From Lobulomyces angularis (lineage: Eukaryota > Chytridiomycota > Chytridiomycetes > Lobulomycetales > Lobulomycetaceae), in assembly GCA_027604685.1 (NCBI GenBank), contig JADHYX010000304.1:1-19028 (forward strand): a stretch of 19,028 bases of DNA, read 5' to 3'. The position numbers and the translations under genes were made by a program. Shown here piece after piece: positions 1 to 8,934 of this stretch (the first letter of the stretch is position 1; each line of letters starts with the position of its first letter). The notes under the pieces are model-generated. The model made no database searches and was not told the DNA's origin. It was given only the letters and a program-made list of their open reading frames with translations.

Positions 1-167
1 GTATATTTTTAATTGTTAAAAAAAATTTTTTAAGATTTTGTTTATTAATTTTTTACTTTTGTTTTTATGAAAAATTTTATTTATTTTTTTGTGATAAACA
101 AAAAAAAAAAAAATAAAAAATTGGAAAAAGTAAGCTTATACTGATTAATTCTTAATTTTTTTTTGAA
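1..167. other. A+T-rich flank, no gene seen
   Basis: This stretch is almost entirely A and T runs downstream of the small minus-strand gene. No coding signal, RNA gene or repeat worth naming was seen. It probably holds the 3' untranslated region of that gene. Confidence 0.5.
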
Positions 168-663
168 TTATATACCACCATTTGACCAAGCGTTAGTTTC
201 AACTAGTTCACTTTGATTGATTTTTACATTCTGTTGTTGAGTTTGAAACTTTGGTGCTGTTAAAAAAACAAATATTAAAACCAAGATCAAAAAAAAATTA
301 AAAATAAAAACCTCCATTCGCCCAAGCATTTGTAGCTAAATAAGATTATATAGATTAAAGTGCAAGTTTTAAAATACAATAAAATGAATTACCAGAATGT
401 TGGTTTTTTTGTCTATTTGTTTCAACTTGTATAGTTTCATTACTATTTGTAATATCTAAAACAAAAAAAATTAAAATTAAATTAAAAAAATTTAAAAATA
501 AAAGAAAAATTTGAATGATGAAATTTTGTTTACTTGGGTTTTTAATTTTATCTTCTTTTTTATCCAAAACTATATCCTTGATAAAATTTAGCAACTTCTT
601 AAAGCAACCGCAAAATTTGGCAGATGGTTTTATTTTCTTCTCATCGTTTTTGTTGGAATTCAT
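168..663 (-). CDS. Small hypothetical protein with repeated TNAWxNG tail
   Basis: The family is not recognised. The ATG is at 661-663 and the first exon (393-663) encodes a lysine-rich N-terminus with a KFCGCF cysteine pair near residues 16-21. A second exon (312-335) encodes ATNAWANG and a third (168-256) encodes a Gln/Asn-rich stretch ending TNAWSNGGI. All joins are phase 1, giving about 127 residues. Two points are uncertain. First, residues 48-69 look like a membrane helix, but that T-rich stretch (456-533) is also a clean phase-1 intron (CCAA/GTAAAC to TTTTAG), so the helix may be an artefact. Second, without splicing of the second intron the protein ends at 298-300 as TNAWANGGFYF, and a separate ATG at 315-317 opens a 49-residue frame with its own hydrophobic start and the same TNAW tail. 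Exon duplication, tandem paralogues or alternative splicing would all fit. Confidence 0.5.
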
Positions 664-1273
664 TTTTTTAATTTTTTAAATTTATTTTGATTTATTTTTT
701 CTATTCAAAAGATGGCTGAAAGGGCTGAAAGGGGCTGACAGAATATGGAAAATAATATTGTTTTTGCAGTACAGTGTTTAATGACAAGCAACACTCGCTA
801 TACAACATCTGACGTCGCTTGATGAATGGCAGTAATCGCTTGTTTTCTTCAAATCCTCAATTGTTTCCTGTGGTCTTTAATTGAGGCCGTTTTTAATGAT
901 AAAAAAAATGTAAAATTAAGAAAAATTAGAAGAAGGTGAATGATGAAAGAAATAATAAATTGGATAAAATAAGGTTAAGGTAATTTTATGCGATAACCGA
1001 CTGTAATGCTTTCGAATAAAATCTTAGTTAAAAAAATGATAGTTGGTAAAATTTTTACTTTTTTTTTCAAACACGAAAGTTAGGTTTTAAAGGTATCCTT
1101 TTTTTGTGAGGTCATAAGAGTAAATGAAGATGAATACAACTTTATTTATTATACTTAGATATTTTTTTTTTTTTTTTTACTCGAATCAAACAAAAAAACT
1201 CTAATATATTGTCATAAAAAAAGCAGGTATGAAATAATTTTCTTTTTGCAAAAAATTTGTAGATAAAAAAATT
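664..1273. other. Divergent intergenic/promoter region
   Basis: This is gene-free sequence between the 5' ends of a minus-strand gene and a plus-strand decayed gene, so it is probably a shared promoter. It holds short GGCTGAAA-type direct repeats near 714-738, a CRE-like TGACGTCG at 810-817, and a perfect 8-bp inverted repeat CCTCAATT (855-862) / AATTGAGG (879-886) with a 16-nt loop. None has a demonstrated function. No RNA gene was recognised. Confidence 0.4.
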
Positions 1274-2892
1274 ATGTATCCCACTGAATTCGAAGATTTA
1301 ATGCGTTTGATTGGCACTGCAAAGTTTGATAAAGGTTAAAATATTTTGGAGACAGCTATAGCAGATGAAACCTTACAAAATAGCTGTGTAAATCATCAGC
1401 TATCATACTTATTAAAAGTTGAAATGAAGAGAAAATGGAAAAACAATCTTTGGATGCATATAATTTATATAAGCTAAGTATAATGCATTGGGTAGTTGCG
1501 ACAGAAAACAGACGAGTTTGGAGCAAAGGTGAGTTTATGGAATGTGTCCAAAGAATCAAAGGATATGATGTTTTATTCTTGGATTGCTGTTAACACAATG
1601 GGCAGCAGGTAGGTAACCCATTTCAGCAGTGCTTATTTTACTTTATATTTACTTTACATTTATCATTATACTTTACAAACTATATTACATTTTTAGAAAG
1701 GAAAAAAATTTCTTACTACCGAAAAGGAAACGGTTTATGACCGTTATATGAAATCGTAAGTTTTAAAAGGAGCCCCAAATTGGTTCTATATATGATCCTA
1801 TTTATATTTACCTTATACTTTTTAAAACAACCTACTAAATTTTTTATTTAATTAACTAAATTTTTATTTTTATTTTATTTCATTAGAATAACAAAAAGGT
1901 AACAAATTTTTTGATTTTCTTTTCCCCAAGTTTGGTTCTATTATGATCCTAAATTGTGGGTTTGGAATTTATTTGTTATCTTGTTATCGGATAAAATTAA
2001 AATACTAATTATTTTTTATTTTATTTACTAATAACGCGATTTTTTTAAGAAACAAGAAGAAATTAAGTATGGTTTTTCCTGTCATAGTAAAGTTGCAGAA
2101 AATATTTTAAGCGAAACGGTGTTGATCCTGAGGAAATGGAAAATGAGTTTTTATACTGCGAAGATTGTTATTGGGTAACGAAGTTAAAAATTTTTTTTTT
2201 TATGATAAAAAAATATCTATTAGAAAAGGAAGGAGAGTTCTGCATTAAACAAAGAATTAAACTATGCCAAAAAATCTCAAAAGTTAATGGAGTTTAAGGA
2301 AGCTAAAATAGCAAAATTGCGTGAAAATGTATTTCTTGATATTGCTAAAACTTGCACCAGTGAAGAAATCCAGCTATTAGTTCCGCAAACCTTAAATTCT
2401 CCAATATTAAAAAATTTTTGCTGCTACTCGATTCAAGTGGAGCGTTTCATGTTATTTTTTTATCAAAGTATTCTTCAGATGTAGAAGCTACAATGTTTTT
2501 AAGTAAGAGAGGAGGAAAATATTGGTCAAAGAGAAAAAATTGTTTTATTGACTATGATCTCTCACAACCCATACTCTTACAACAAAACGGTGACGCAATA
2601 AACTGCTTAATTTTTCTTTGCTGCTGGCTCTTTGGGAATATCGCGATAGGGTATCCGTTGGTAAAATAGAGATTTTTAATTTATATATATTTTAGCTGCA
2701 TTTGAGGAAGAACTGTAAAAAGGAATTGGTATTGACTGTAAAATTCCTGTAGGTCGTCGATTTGTTAGAGATTATTTTGTGGGAGGAAAACCTTGCAAAC
2801 ACAGAGTACATTTACTGTATGGTGTCTATCTAGTTTACTATCAAAAAGGTTTTTTTTCATTTAAATGTTACCGGATAATTAAGCTGTTTTAG
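1274..2892 (+). pseudogene. Unidentified multi-exon gene, apparently decayed
   Basis: No family was recognised. An ATG at 1274 opens a short frame (MYPTEFEDLMRLIGTAKFDK) that hits TAA. Protein-like segments follow in shifting frames. One is a KRNGVDPEEMENEF segment ending CEDCYW near 2105-2175. It splices cleanly in phase 0 (TGG/GTAACG to TATCTATTAG at about 2225) into a charged helix running to about 2410. There the frame must shift at an A6/T5 run to continue as LLLLDSSG, FHVIFLSKYSSDVEATMFLSK and a Cys-rich segment to about 2640. The last segment (about 2697-2892) contains GRRFVRDYFVGGKPCKHRV but has an in-frame TAA at its start. Lost frame at homopolymers plus TAA where Gln would fit suggests mutation by decay; sequencing indels could explain the frameshifts but not the stops. 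Confidence 0.45.
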
Positions 2893-3345
2893 GAGTTAGA
2901 CTGGTTAAATATAAAAATTAAGTATATTTTATTAATAAAAAGACAGAAGCATTTGAATCGAGAGTATTATTTATAATATGATCATGCATTAAACTGACAA
3001 GGATTTTTAAAGTTTCTATTTTAGAAAAAATTACAGATTTGATCTTTTAATTTCTTTATATTAAGGAAAAATATTATTCATAAATTTTTTATTTTTATCT
3101 TAGAAAGTTTCATTTATAAAAAATTTTGTATTTTTTAAGAGTAAAGCAATTGTTGGTAGTAAAATTTTTTTTTATTTAATTGATGTAATTTATTTGTAAA
3201 TTACACTAAACTATCTGTTAAAAAAATGGTTTTAATTTTCGATTTGGTGTACTTAGGACACCGAAATTTATGATACAAATTGTCTTGTACCATAGTGCCT
3301 TGTTCTAAAAAATAAAAAATTCCTTTTTGACAACTAGAGGTCTTT
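2893..3345. other. A+T-rich intergenic, nothing recognised
   Basis: This lies between the end of the decayed plus-strand gene and the stop codon of the zinc-finger gene. It is dominated by A/T runs, with no credible open frame, structured RNA or repeat seen. It should include the 3' untranslated region of the zinc-finger gene. Confidence 0.45.
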
Positions 3346-4536
3346 TTACTTTGGCGACAGCACAATGTGGTTGGAAACAATAGAGTTTAGTCCATCGCCA
3401 ACAATCTTGTGAACATCTCCCAGATGCTTTTTGTAGGTATCTACATCTCCAAAAACCTTAGTACATATAACACATTTAGAATCTTTTGGTTTATGAATAT
3501 TTTGCTTGTGTCGCTAATAAAAAATTAAAAAATTAAAAATTTGAAAAAAAATGTTTAAAAATATTTTGATTTTTATTTTATTTATTTAATTTTTTAATAC
3601 CTTAAGATCATGTAATCTTAAAAATGCAGACCCACAAGGGCACACATGCTTCTTTTCTGTTGAGTGGGAGATTGTGTGACTTTTTAATGCAGTGTTTTTA
3701 GTAAACGATTTAGAACAACCAGGAAATGTGCACTGAAAACCACCTCCTTCACTTTCGGAGCAACTAGAAGAACTGGAAACTCGTCTTCTTCTAGATGGTA
3801 CTTTTAATGTCATATTAACTTGCTCTTTAATACCAGATTCAGTATAGAGCAAAGTAGGTGTAGGAAGCGAAGAACTAAGTGAGTAGATATCTGATGTTTC
3901 CTGTGGAGGAGTAATAGAGATATTTATAGTTTTATGGGATTTAATAGTGAAATTGCTTTCTGTGCTGTAACTGCCAGGTTCACTCACAACTATGGAAGGA
4001 TTACTATCATGCCGTTTTGGTTTAGGGGAAGTTTCAGGAAAACTGAGTGGTTCACTAAACATAGGTATATTATCTATATTGGTTGAATCATATGAGTGTG
4101 GTTCATTAAACATAGGTGAAGAAAGTAAAGAACAATTGTTGCTAGTTGCAGACGACAAATTATTTGTAATCAAAGGTGAATTAAGAGAAGGAGTTGTTGA
4201 TAAAAATGGAGTTGAAAAATTGTTAGTATCATCGTAGGTAGAATATGAAACAGGTTCAAAAAATTGACGATTTGGTACATTCAAAAAGAAATTGTTGGTT
4301 GTGGTTAATGGAGTAGAAGAGCTTTGGATTTCAGAAAAACTACCAGAAAATGAGCTAATATCACTATAGGAACCACAGTCAGAATAGTAAGACAAATCGT
4401 TTGTGTAGCTTATTTGAGTTTTTTCGTTTTGAAGACAATCAAAGTTAAAAAGTTCTTCCAAAGTGATGGTAGGAGCTGTGTTATTTAAAGGTAGGTTTTT
4501 TTCATTTAGCTCATTAATGTTAATGTTAAGATCCAT
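3346..4536 (-). CDS. C2H2 zinc-finger transcription factor, Crz1-like
   Basis: This is a probable sequence-specific DNA-binding regulator of 367 residues. Two exons (3601-4536 and 3346-3513) join in phase 0 across an 85-nt intron (GTATTA...TTATTAG). The splice completes the second finger (HDLKRHKQNIH), which supports the model. Residues 1-265 are Ser/Thr/Asn-rich and probably disordered. A basic, serine-flanked stretch SRRRRVSSSSS (about 248-258) is a likely nuclear signal. Three fingers follow: C269-x4-C274...H287-x3-H291; C299-x1-C301-x12-H314-x4-H319 (one residue short between the cysteines); and C-x2-C-x12-H-x4-H in the second exon. PSIVVS (180-185) fits the calcineurin PxIxIT consensus, INISIT (204-209) is a weaker match, and LNVP (85-88) and LKVP (244-247) fit LxVP docking motifs. 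Four EPxS[YF] motifs lie at 94, 145, 162 and 186. The Crz1 comparison rests on HDLKRH in finger 2 and these motifs; another C2H2 class is possible. Confidence 0.85.
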
Positions 4537-5589
4537 TGTAGTTTTTGATTTAAATTTTTTTTTTTTTTTTAATAAATAATAAAAAAAATTTCGAATTTTT
4601 TATTTGGGCAATTATTAGGAAGATGGCAAATGAAATTTGCTCTAAATTAAAAAATAGGTTGTTTCTAAGCAAAAAAAAAAATTTGAAGTAATTACAGCAC
4701 AATCAGCAGTTCAGAACCATTGGATCATTGCTGTATGTGGTGGATAAAAAGATGGGGCCAGACGATAAAAATTGTAGTGAAGTATAGATTGAAATACAAG
4801 AAATTAAAAAATTTTTAGAATTCAATAGTAGAATGTAAAACAGTAAAATATAATAATGAGGTAGTAAATTGGCAGAACACTTTTGAGAGCTACTATGAAG
4901 GTTAATATTCCATAAGAATATTCCAAACGTCATTAAAGAGTGGCACATAAATTGGAAGTTGAGGTGGCCACTGTTAACATCCTGTGCTCATTCCACAAGT
5001 ACTTTTATTACTTGTTATTTATGATCTTTATTACTATCTTTTCATTTAAATTCACAACTAACACAAGCATAAGATATATAACTGATTTAATCCACATTGT
5101 ATTTTTATATAAAATTAAAGCAACAAATTTCAATAAGGCAAGAATGATTGAATAAAAGGAACTTTGCGAAGAAGCTTTAGGTGATATTTTTTCTATTTTT
5201 AAAAAAAATAAAAAAAACTAGATTTTAATCTTTTAAAACATGATTCATGATAAATTTGATCAGAAACAAAGGAATAAGTTAAATTCCTTTCATTTATTAA
5301 AATTTATTAATTATGAAATTTCTAAATTTAAATATGAAATTGATATGAATTGTAGAGAAAGAAATCTGCCTTTAAAAATAACAAAGAAAACTTGCGTTCC
5401 TGCGTTTTTTTGATTTTTATGCTGTTTTTTATACTGTGCAAAAATGTGTGGATTAGAACGTGTTACACAAGAACTTGTGGAACTGAAAAACGTTTTTATA
5501 AATACTGCTAAAAAACGTTTTTTTTTTGCTCAAAAATTCAAAAACGTTTTGCAAAAACCACACAAACACTGAAAACGTTTCACCAAGAA
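4537..5589. other. Divergent promoter region with possible relic
   Basis: This lies between the starts of the zinc-finger gene and the arrestin gene. Around 4690-4990 the composition is less homopolymeric and both strands carry stop-interrupted frames (an 81-codon frame on the minus strand at 4703-4948 without an ATG-based context), so an old coding relic is possible but not identifiable. A small ATG frame of 57 codons at 5241-5414 (+) shows no recognisable domain. The last 100 bases carry the four AAAACGTTT palindromes listed separately. Confidence 0.4.
5486..5580. promoter_or_regulatory. Four AAAACGTTT palindromes upstream of arrestin
   Basis: Copies are centred on the CG at about 5491, 5516, 5545 and 5576, spaced 25, 29 and 31 bp apart, and the last ends 9 bp before the ATG. 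Each has the self-complementary core AAACGTTT, three extended to AAAACGTTTT or longer. The spacing and clustering suggest a transcription-factor array, but no factor is known from the sequence. Chance in A/T-rich DNA is less likely because each copy needs the central CG. Confidence 0.5.
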
Positions 5590-7326
5590 ATGATCACCCT
5601 GGAACAATGTTGTACTACCTCTGTTATTGGCCCTGTAATCCAGCTCCAGCCATCCAACTCAGGTAAGCTTTTCTCTTCTTTTTTTAGCTTTCTTTCATTA
5701 TGTTATCACTCTTTATCCTCTCTCTTAACCAGTCTAACTCTTTCTACATTATATTTTATTACTTCAAAGTCCGCATTCAATCTTTTTTTACCTTTAATTT
5801 TATTTCGACACCATTTTAACTTTTCCAATAATTTTAATCTACATGAAAAAATTTAAATCATTTCCAACTATCTGCATTATACATTTAATTATACCACAAT
5901 ACACTTCTACTTTTTTTTCTTCTCAAAAAATTATTTTACAAAACTTCTTAGTCAATCTTCTGCATGGTGCGCTCTCTATTGATGCACACGTTGAAGGCAA
6001 TTTATGCATTTCTTTTCCACACTCTTTTGCATTGGCCAATGTTAGAACAGTCACTCTCTTACTAGCTGGTTCTCAACTGTTATCTCAAAAGTTAAATGGT
6101 GTAAAGCCAACTCTAAATAGAATTTCTTTACGTTCTGATAAGAAAATTGGCTTTTTTGATGATATTCAAACTTCCTCCACTCCCTTTGTTTGTCCTGGGT
6201 CAAAAGATGAAAATCTTTTATTAATTGAAGGGGATATCTTTTTATTTCAATCTAAACAAATCTTTACAGCGAATCAAAATAAAGACATTACTTTTTACAC
6301 CTCCACATTGAAGAAAAATACAACAGTTTATTACCCATCATTCGAAACTAAAATCCAAAGTGTTGTTTCTCAAAATACCTCAAATTCCGATGTTTTCTCT
6401 ATAAATAATGACTTGCAAAATCTTGTTTTTCCTTTTAAATTTGGTAAATTGAGTAAAAATTTACCTGGCTCTTTCCATACTGATTATTCAAGGTAAATTT
6501 TTTTTAAAAAAAAAATTTTTTTATTTTATTTTATTATTTTTTTTATTAGCGTTGAATATTCATTATGTTGCGTTGTAGAATGTTTTGATAATAATTCTTT
6601 CTTTTTTAAAGAAGAAATACCTGTACCATTATTTAATTCATTAGCAGTTTTTCCCAGAAACACCGAATTTTCCTTTTCTAATGCAGCTTCACATAACTCA
6701 TCTGATATTATATCCTGCGACCTTGTCGTTCCAAGTACAGTAATTTCTTTTGGAGAAAACATTGAACTTTTACTTTGTTTAAACTCAATAGAATCTGGAT
6801 GTATGTTTCTACAATTTTTTTTTTTCTTTTTTATTTATTTTTAACTAAAAATTTACATTATATAAATGTAGTTGAAATTCATGGGGTTAAAATGGAAGTA
6901 AAACAAACAACAACATATCTACCTCTTGTACATGAAACGCATAATAGTGAAGAGCTACCTACATATAATGAAAATCCTGTTTCTGTACAAGATTTATTAT
7001 CGACTGTAGAAATTAAAGTTAAAGCAGCGGAACTATACAAAAAAATTTTAAAATTACCGGTGCATAACATACCTGTCGCTAGAGGAACATATGATAGTAC
7101 AAAAATTAAAGTTCAGCATCAATTGGATGTGTCTTTTATAATGCAAGAAAATTCTGAAAAATTTTTTGGTTCAAAAAAAAGAAAAGTCGCCTTTGCATCC
7201 ATTCCTATTACCTTACATTACCTGAGAAAAGAAGTTTTAAAACATCTCATCGCCTATGCCCAGGATTGCCATGATGAAACAAATGTATATTGCATTAAGC
7301 AAATAACAAACAGAGTAAAGAAATGA
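5590..7326 (+). CDS. Alpha-arrestin-like protein
   Basis: This encodes a predicted adaptor of the alpha-arrestin (ART/arrestin-related) family, which in fungi links membrane cargo to Rsp5-type ubiquitin ligases. Exons 5590-5662, 5952-6492, 6550-6800 and 6872-7326 join with matching phases to 439 residues. The N-domain has the typical strand pattern: VEG near the start, a VRTVTLLLAGSQ strand, then LPGSF followed after the second intron by a VEYSL strand, matching the family's LPxSF...Y.L signature. The C-domain holds IHGVKMEVKQTTTY, a linker with LPTY at 317-320 (an LPxY variant of the PPxY motif bound by WW domains), and paired strands ending IPITLHYL. The least certain part is the start: the 24-codon first exon and the 289-nt first intron fit in phase, but an alternative first exon inside that intron is possible. 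The neighbours give no functional hint. Confidence 0.82.
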
Positions 7327-7426
7327 AACCAAGAATTTTTCTATGTTCTTTTTAGTATTTTCACCTCTTGTTTTTTTTTCTTATTGTAATGATCACCTCA
7401 TCTTTGGACGAATCTCACTTATTTTT

Positions 7427-7480
7427 TTTTTTGTATTCTATGTAAAGTAACTAAGAGAATTTTTTTGTATTCTATGTAAA
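7427..7480 (+). repeat. Direct repeat in arrestin 3' region
   Basis: The 20-mer ttttttgtattctatgtaaa occurs identically at 7427-7446 and 7461-7480. The second copy lies just before a possible poly(A) signal. TGTA elements are used by 3'-end processing and PUF proteins, so a role in mRNA 3'-end formation or stability is possible, but a simple short duplication is equally consistent. Confidence 0.6.
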
Positions 7481-7485
7481 TTTTA

Positions 7486-7491
7486 AATAAA
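7486..7491 (+). terminator. Possible poly(A) signal AATAAA for arrestin gene
   Basis: AATAAA lies 160 nt after the arrestin stop codon, immediately downstream of the second TGTAAA repeat. Because the DNA is so A/T-rich, chance matches are common, so this rests on position alone. Confidence 0.35.
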
Positions 7492-7674
7492 CAAATATAT
7501 CCACATATTAAAAAAAAAAAGAAAAGGTAGTTTTTTAAATATTATTGTTTTATATTATCTTAAAAAAAAAAAAAAAAAAAAAATCTATTATTTACCCAAT
7601 AAAAAACAAAAAAAAAATAAATATAATGTATAAAAATTTTTTACAAAATATTTTAAAAAAATAGTAAAAAAAGT

Positions 7675-8895
7675 TCATGTATCATCTAAACAGTTGATAA
7701 AATCTGACTGTAAAAATTCACGTGCAATATTAATAACAGATTTTTTAGAATTGGGATTATTGGAGATTCCTTTTTTTTTTTGTTTTTTTTCTTTAGTTTC
7801 AATTTTTTCTAAATTTGAGTTATTTAATTTAAAGTCTTCGATTAGATGTTTTTTTTTGTTTATTTGATAAAATTCCTTTTTATTGTCTTTTCTATGTTTT
7901 TGATGTAATTCCTTCTCATTGTCTTTTTTATTTTTTTGGTATATTTCCTTTTCATTGTCTTTTTTATTTTTTGTTGCAATGATTCTGGTAATTACTTTGT
8001 CTGTTTTGATATTATCTTCATTATAATTAAAAAAATTTAATTTCTGTTCTTCATCTGCTGAAATGTTTGTGTTAAGAGAAAGATTTTCTGTAGGTTTTAA
8101 ATCTGGTTGATTTATATTTGGAGTCTTTTCTAAAAAATCATTATTTTTTTTTACTTTAGTTTGTGTAGATTCATCTATCATTCTTTTGGTGACTTAACAT
8201 TAAAAAAATTTAGTAAAAAAAAAAAAGGTGTTAATACATACAAGGGTAATAATTTGAAACGTAAACTTCATTTATTTCATTTATTAATTTTTGATCGGAT
8301 TCTTCCAATTTTGAAAGATTTAACTGGTTTGATTTCACACATTTGTTCTCCAAAGCTTTATAGAGCCCACTTGATAAATTAATACCTCTTTTACTTGGGT
8401 TTGAAGGAACATGCTCTCTGTGGCCCCACCATTCTGGGTAGATGTAGCTATGGGATAGCCCCATAACTGGTACATTTTCATTATTATTTTTATAATTTTC
8501 TTTTTTTTTCAACAAAAAAAAAAATAGTTTGAAATACGTTAAATTTAATTATAAGTAAATTTTTATTTTATTAATTAAAAAAAATTAAGAAAAATTGAAA
8601 AAGAAAAAAACAAACCTTTTTTATATTTTTGATTTTGTAAAAGTTTTTTAGATGTCGTTGGACTATTACAAGATTCCTCATATGAATTAAAGTTTTGCAT
8701 GCTATTGTTGTTAAAAATTAGGTTGCTTGTTTGGGGATCAAAGTTGTTGCTGCTTTCTATGAATCTATTATGATTTACAACATCCTGATGCTTATTTTTA
8801 TTTTCCAGGGCTACAAATCCTAGTTCTAGAGCAGTTAAAATATATTTGCTTGCTTTCACAAAATTAGCTATTGAAGCAATATCTTCATTTGACAT
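7675..8895 (-). CDS. Hypothetical protein with WWGHREH block and Lys-rich repeats
   Basis: The family is not recognised. Three exons (8616-8895, 8242-8499 and 7675-8192) join with consistent phases to 351 residues. The second intron (8193-8241) has a TACTAA branch site and a GTATGT donor. The start is the ATG at 8895 (MSNEDIASIANF); the frame is open a little further upstream to a TAG at 8926-8928. Residues 1-45 look helical (SKYILTALELGFVALENK), followed by an Asn-rich linker. Exon 2 encodes a Trp-rich, conserved-looking block MGLSHSYIYPEWWGHREH and then VPSNPSKRGINLSSGLYKAL, the best handle for a homology search. Exon 3 is highly charged and contains three tandem 12-residue repeats of the type NKKDNEKExYQK. 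The C-terminus (about the last 30 residues, ending NCLDDT) is less biased. A nuclear or scaffold protein is a guess only. Additional upstream exons may exist. Confidence 0.6.
7871..7978 (-). repeat. 36-bp tandem repeat, three copies, in coding exon
   Basis: There are three head-to-tail copies (7871-7906, 7907-7942, 7943-7978) inside the last exon of the minus-strand gene. The period is exactly 36 bp, so each copy adds 12 residues of a K/N/D/E/Q pattern without changing frame. The copies differ at a few bases, so the expansion is not brand new. Confidence 0.8.
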
Positions 8896-8920
8896 TAGTT
8901 TGAGCCACCGAAAAATAATC

Positions 8921-8934
8921 AAACCCTAAACCCT
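8921..8934. promoter_or_regulatory. Telomere-like box AAACCCTAAACCCT
   Basis: Two telomere-type units lie 26 bp upstream of the ATG of the minus-strand gene. AACCCTAA boxes are bound by Tbf1/TRF-like Myb proteins in fungi and plants and are known promoter elements there, so regulatory use is plausible. It is far too short to be a telomere. The same bases contain the in-frame TAG that ends the upward extension of the gene. Confidence 0.4.

Larger units (their letters stand above)
7327..7674. other. Convergent 3' region
   Basis: This gene-free stretch between the arrestin stop (TGA) and the stop of the minus-strand gene must hold both 3' untranslated regions. It contains a repeated 20-nt element, an AATAAA at 7486-7491 and several poly(A)/poly(T) runs. 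No coding frame or RNA gene was seen. Confidence 0.5.

Noticed and set aside
1274..2892. Alternative genetic code with TAA/TAG as Gln
   Set aside because: Stops inside the decayed regions often fall where Gln would fit, but chorismate mutase and the SMP-START-GOLD gene end at TAA exactly where their conserved domains end, so TAA is a real stop here. C-to-T change of CAA/CAG during decay explains the pattern.
3992..4237. 81-codon plus-strand frame
   Set aside because: Shadow of the zinc-finger gene; its composition is explained by the Ser/Asn-rich minus-strand coding.
4703..5155. Possible transposase relic around 4700-5150
   Set aside because: No catalytic motif, terminal repeats or target-site duplication could be found; kept only as an unidentified possible relic.
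7170..7195. SV40-like nuclear signal KKRKV in the arrestin
   Set aside because: It lies between predicted beta strands of the arrestin C-domain; a short basic match alone is not evidence of nuclear import.
8921..8934. Telomere or internal telomeric tract
   Set aside because: Only two units, embedded beside genes on both sides; too short for a telomeric tract.
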